NCBI GenBank assembly: GCA_002339015.1
Contig: DDJC01000036.1
Coordinates: forward strand, 1-8,466
Source of the DNA: Burkholderiales bacterium UBA1834
GTDB taxonomy: Bacteria > Pseudomonadota > Gammaproteobacteria > Burkholderiales > Burkholderiaceae_C
DNA length: 8,466 bases
Reading direction: 5' to 3'
The position numbers and the translations under genes are program-made. This document shows positions 5,688 to 8,466 of this stretch, in pieces. A model generated the notes under the pieces. The model made no database searches, had not been told where the DNA came from, and worked only from the letters and a program-made list of their open reading frames with translations. Within the stretch, counting starts at the first letter, position 1. Each line of letters begins with the position of its first letter.

Positions 5688-6248
5688 TCAGGCCAATCCT
5701 TGATCGACCCACGAATTGATCGCGGCCCAGACCACCGACAGTGGCAAATCCATGCCTTCGGCAAGATCCATGGTCGCGTCGAGGATTGAGGTCTCATCCT
5801 CCAGATCGACGTTTTTGCTGCTGGTGATGGCTTTCCAGCGCCGCCACAGCTCCGTGTCCTGGGTTTCGTCCAGAACGGGATGGCGACCCTTGCGCTTGGG
5901 CAGGCCCAGCACCTCACGGCGCAGGGCGACTTCCTGGTGGGTCAGGCCGTAGAAGCGGCTGACCATCTCGGTGCTGGCGCCCAGGCGCAGCATGCGATCG
6001 ACGGTGGCGATCTCTTTTTCCACATCCTGGGCCTGCGCCAGCAAACGCCGCAGCACCTCACCATTTACCGTGACGGAGCACCACGAGACATTGGCGTTGG
6101 CCAGCACGCTCACCATGGCGGGGTGCTTGAGCGCATCCAGTTCGGTCTCGCTGAAGCCCATGGCCTTGCAGCGGCGCAGTTGCCCGTTGCGCAGGTCATA
6201 GAGCGCCTGGGCGATCACGGCTTGATTGAGCGGGTGGGGTGCGGACAT
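5688..6248 (-). CDS. DUF2857 family protein, FlhC-like transcriptional regulator (BisC-type)
   Basis: The 186-aa protein is of the DUF2857 family and sits directly after parB, as in ICEclc. Residues 87-103, LRLGASTEMVSRFYGLT, line up by eye with the helix-turn-helix region of the flagellar activator FlhC (ITLGARLQMLESETQLS), and the next segment (LGLPKRKGRHPVLDE, about 104-119) matches FlhC in spacing and basic character. FlhC's zinc-binding cysteines are absent; only Cys27 and Cys57 are present. From memory, the ICEclc late activator BisDC pairs an FlhC-like BisC with a ParB-like BisD, so this gene and its upstream neighbour are the probable equivalents. The ATG at 6248 has a good ribosome site (AAGGAG, 6 nt upstream), and the gene starts 15 bp after the parB stop. 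Expected role: activation of late ICE promoters. Confidence 0.85.
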   Translation of the reverse strand: MSAPHPLNQAVIAQALYDLRNGQLRRCKAMGFSETELDALKHPAMVSVLANANVSWCSVTVNGEVLRRLLAQAQDVEKEIATVDRMLRLGASTEMVSRFYGLTHQEVALRREVLGLPKRKGRHPVLDETQDTELWRRWKAITSSKNVDLEDETSILDATMDLAEGMDLPLSVVWAAINSWVDQGLA

Positions 6249-6263
6249 GCGGGTCTCCTTCGC

Positions 6264-7886
6264 TCACGTCCCTGGGGCTGCGGCGCCGGATTCCAGATCC
6301 AGCAGGCGCCGCGCCAGGCGGAGCAATCGGAACAGCTTGACCAGTGCGGTATCGCTCAGGCGCTGAGCCGGATTGCCCTGGCCATGGAGCAGCGCCGGCA
6401 GCTCGGCGGCCAACTGCCCGCCGTCCACACCTGCCTCGGGGAAGACCTCGCCGGCCAGACACGCCAGCAGCGCAAACACCGCGCGGCCCTGCGGCGATGG
6501 CGTCCGGTCTTGGGCATGGCATACGAAGCCCACGCCGTCGGTGCGGTCCTCGATGCAGTCGCCCACACCGGCCTCGCCCGCGATCTCGCGCGCGAACTGG
6601 GCGATGTGGATGCGCAGACGGTCGGGCGTGTCGAGGCCAGGGTCGATATGCCAGATGTCGGAAATCGGATAGAGCCCGCCCGCCTGGACGGGGATGGACT
6701 GCAAGACATTCGCCGAGAAATCAGGCAGCGCATCCCCCAGCTCATCGGCGACCATCCGCTGAATGGACTGGAGCCGCTCGGTCGTTGGCGCCGGCGACAC
6801 GACGTGCCCTTGCAGTCGATCACCAAATGCCGGGCTTCCTGCAGACGACTCGCCCGAATCCGAATCGTCCTCGCGTGGCTGGACGGCAGTCGCTGGCGCC
6901 GCGGTGGATGGCGTCGGTGCGGTTGGGGGACGTGCAATGGTTTCAGGCTCGGGCAGTGCAGGCGGCGCCGATGGCGGGGTGGGATCGCTGACCAGGGCGC
7001 GATGGCGACTCTCCGATTCGGTGAGATCGAGGGCCAGTACGTCATAGTCGATGCTCAGCAGTTCGGACATCTGGCCGATCAGCTCATCCTGCACGCGCTG
7101 CGGAGCGAACTCGTCGGCCTGCGTGTCGAACTGCGACAGCACCTCCTGAAAGAAGTCGTCGAAGTCCTGTACCAGGGTGCGGCCCTTGGCGTAGCGCTCC
7201 CAGGCGAACATGCAGGCTTTGCGCGTGACCGACAGGCGCTCCACCTGGTGGCGGCCGAGGCCCCCATAGAGCAAGGTGGGGATCGCGGGCAGTAGGTAGC
7301 GCACCGCGTCATTCATGCGGCTGATGTGCGACTGCTGAACGGGGAAGCCATCGGCCGCGAGGCGGCGGGCCAGTTCGGACTGGCTCAAGGCGGTGCTGCT
7401 TTCCTGCTCGTAGAACTCGCGCGCCTTCTCGACGCCGAGGGCGCGCTCGATGAAGGTGAGGCCGCCGCGCAGTTCGTTCTCGGCCAGGTGGCCGGTCAGC
7501 ATGACCACTTCACCGCGGCGGGGCCACGGCCGGAACAGGCACGCTATGCGAAAGAACTGCTCGTCCTTGGTCTCCGACCACAGTTCGCGCAGGATCGCTA
7601 GCCGCGTGTTGCCGCCGTTGCGGATGATGTAGTAGTCCTCGCCGGGACGGCGGGTGATGGCCGGTGCCGCATCCAGGCCACGTTCGCGGATGGATGCCTT
7701 GATCTCGTCGTAAGCCGGGTTGCGCTTCTTGCGTGGGTCGTGGTCGTAGGGGCGCAGCTGGTCCAGCGTCACGACCATCGGTGTGTCGGCGATTGGATCG
7801 CTCAAGGCAGTGGCAGTGGGGCCGCTGCGCTCGAACCCGGCAGCGAGCAGCTTGCCGGCCATGTCCTGGGAGGTCATGTCAGCCAT
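6264..7886 (-). CDS. parB: ICE ParB family protein, PFGI-1 class (TIGR03764; BisD-type)
   Basis: The 540-aa protein belongs to the long ParB-like family of PFGI-1 class ICEs. Residues about 36-120 are the ParB N-domain: VTLDQLRPYDHDPRKKRN (39-56), then YYIIRNGGNTRLAIL (85-99). GGNTRL takes the place of the GERR-type nucleotide-binding motif of chromosomal ParB. A helix-turn-helix (about 167-199) contains SQSELARRLAADGFPVQQSH. A long Pro/Thr/Ala-rich linker (about 303-366) connects to a C-terminal domain that ends in a Leu/Arg-rich helix. I chose the ATG at 7886: it has GGAGG 5 nt upstream (7892-7896) and overlaps the upstream stop by only 8 bp. An ATG at 7946 would add 20 unlikely residues. 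In ICEclc the ParB-like protein is, from memory, the BisD half of the activator BisDC. Partition and transcriptional roles are both possible. Confidence 0.9.
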   Translation of the reverse strand: MADMTSQDMAGKLLAAGFERSGPTATALSDPIADTPMVVTLDQLRPYDHDPRKKRNPAYDEIKASIRERGLDAAPAITRRPGEDYYIIRNGGNTRLAILRELWSETKDEQFFRIACLFRPWPRRGEVVMLTGHLAENELRGGLTFIERALGVEKAREFYEQESSTALSQSELARRLAADGFPVQQSHISRMNDAVRYLLPAIPTLLYGGLGRHQVERLSVTRKACMFAWERYAKGRTLVQDFDDFFQEVLSQFDTQADEFAPQRVQDELIGQMSELLSIDYDVLALDLTESESRHRALVSDPTPPSAPPALPEPETIARPPTAPTPSTAAPATAVQPREDDSDSGESSAGSPAFGDRLQGHVVSPAPTTERLQSIQRMVADELGDALPDFSANVLQSIPVQAGGLYPISDIWHIDPGLDTPDRLRIHIAQFAREIAGEAGVGDCIEDRTDGVGFVCHAQDRTPSPQGRAVFALLACLAGEVFPEAGVDGGQLAAELPALLHGQGNPAQRLSDTALVKLFRLLRLARRLLDLESGAAAPGT

Positions 7887-8130
7887 GGCGGCCTCCGCAG
7901 GCGTTGGATGCCATGGCTTCGCGTTCTGCACGGCGGATTTGGGCACGGGCGTTCAGCGCCGCCCGGTGGTCGCTGGCTGTCGAGCTGGTGTAAATCGCAG
8001 CGCAGCCGGCCTTGGTGAATTTGAGGTGTCCGCCCGGCGTACGCTTGACGTGCCAGCCTTCGCCCACGGCGAACTCGATCAGGGCGCGCAGCCGCTTGTG
8101 GCCCCGGGCCAGTTCATGTGCGTTCGCCAT
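7879..8130 (-). CDS. Small ORF between parA and parB, HicA-like; positional counterpart of ICEclc Shi
   Basis: The 83-aa basic protein reads helix (RLRALIEFAVGEGWHV, about 14-29), strand (KRTPGGHLKFTK, 29-40), strand (CAAIYTSSTAS, 43-53), helix (HRAALNARAQIRRAE, 55-69). This order and the Gly-Gly-His motif (33-35) match the HicA mRNA-interferase fold, in which a Gly-Ser-His supplies the catalytic histidine. No HicB antitoxin gene is next to it, so a classical toxin-antitoxin pair is not supported. In ICEclc a small gene in this position, shi, acts with ParA to arrest division of transfer-competent cells (published for ICEclc; assignment here is by position). The ATG at 8130 has GGGAGG 4 nt upstream (8135-8140). 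It overlaps the parA end by 17 bp and the parB start by 8 bp. Confidence 0.85.
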   Translation of the reverse strand: MANAHELARGHKRLRALIEFAVGEGWHVKRTPGGHLKFTKAGCAAIYTSSTASDHRAALNARAQIRRAEREAMASNACGGRHG

Positions 8131-8466
8131 GGGGCCTCCCAGTATCAAGAGGGAGTGGCCCAATTGGGTGGGGCGGACGGCCCGACACCGCGGCAAATCG
8201 GTGGTGCCACTGCGGGAACAGTTCGCCCGCGAGGCCGCGCATGGTGTCGAGCGCGGCAGAGGCGACTCTGCCCGGCGGCTGGCGGTGTTCGACCCGATGC
8301 ACCGGCATGCCGCGCGTCGCGGCGCGCGGGTAGGCCTCGATGGCCGGCACGTCGGTGGCCAGCACGCGGATGCCGGCGTGGTCCTGGAACAGATCGCGCA
8401 GGGCTTGCTGGATCAGCCGGGCGTTCGCGGACACTGGATGGACACGGTTGATGAGCAGGTGCAGCG
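8114..8466 (-). CDS. parA: ParA/Soj family ATPase, C-terminal part (5' end outside window)
   Basis: About 116 C-terminal residues are visible, entering from the right edge with LHLLINRVHPVSANARLIQQ, typical of the beta-strand and switch region of ParA/MinD-type Walker ATPases. RVLATDVPAIEAYPRAATRG and VHRVEHRQPPGRVASAAL follow, which are the usual C-terminal ParA block. The Walker A motif lies beyond the window, so catalytic competence cannot be judged. The stop at 8114 overlaps the next gene by 17 bp, so the genes are transcribed together. In ICEclc, ParA with Shi inhibits division of transfer-competent cells, and ParA also fits element maintenance. Confidence 0.87.
   Translation of the reverse strand, partial: LHLLINRVHPVSANARLIQQALRDLFQDHAGIRVLATDVPAIEAYPRAATRGMPVHRVEHRQPPGRVASAALDTMRGLAGELFPQWHHRFAAVSGRPPHPIGPLPLDTGRPHGERT

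Noticed and set aside
5880..7295. Long 471-codon plus-strand open frame opposite parB and the DUF2857 gene
   Set aside because: It is antisense to two well-supported genes; the composition (His/Gln/Arg-rich, no domain) is typical of a shadow frame in GC-rich DNA.
7887..7946. Upstream ATG start for parB at 7946
   Set aside because: It would give a 68-bp overlap with the small upstream gene and lacks a better ribosome site than the GGAGG before 7886.
7879..8130. Classical HicAB toxin-antitoxin module
   Set aside because: Only a HicA-like protein is present; the neighbours are ParA and ParB, with no HicB-like gene.

Overview
The window is a GC-rich stretch of an integrative and conjugative element (ICE) of the ICEclc / PAGI-2 / PFGI-1 class, the family found in Pseudomonas and other beta- and gammaproteobacteria. 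The evidence is gene content and order. Nearly everything reads on the minus strand, so the genes are best followed from right to left: ParA (C-terminal end only), a small ORF in the position of ICEclc shi, a long ICE-type ParB, a DUF2857 protein, a STY4528-type island replication protein, then the PFL_4669 / DUF3158 / single-stranded DNA-binding protein trio. The host species cannot be named from this sequence.

Layout, right to left. (1) 8466-4422: a tight five-gene block (overlaps of 17 and 8 bp, gaps of 15 and 3 bp). It matches the ICEclc regulatory and partition block alpA-parA-shi-parB-(DUF2857), in which, from memory, the ParB-like and FlhC-like proteins form the late activator BisDC. 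The last gene of the block is a replication protein with a cluster of inverted repeats inside its linker-coding region, a candidate origin. (2) 4321-3299: a lower-GC gene of unknown function that looks inserted. (3) 3090-1238: the PFL_4669-DUF3158-ssb operon, equivalent by position to orf95213-inrR-ssb of ICEclc. (4) 1057-278: a second lower-GC gene, possibly an abortive-infection type protein. (5) 1-277: a probable convergent gene end on the plus strand and a long inverted repeat.

The most notable signal is a palindrome, CTATCCCC-T-GGGGATAG, in three intergenic regions and nowhere else that I saw. Each copy lies 84-164 bp upstream of a minus-strand gene or operon: the 340-aa gene, the PFL_4669/ssb operon and the 259-aa gene. 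A 14-bp core is identical in all three. My working model is that the sites are operators for an element-encoded regulator. The BisDC-like pair encoded at the right is the best candidate, because the middle site is where the BisDC-dependent inrR promoter would lie. If so, both accessory genes belong to the transfer-competence regulon instead of being constitutive cargo.

No tRNA, rRNA, CRISPR array, transposase or integrase is visible. ICE termini (att sites) are not in this window.
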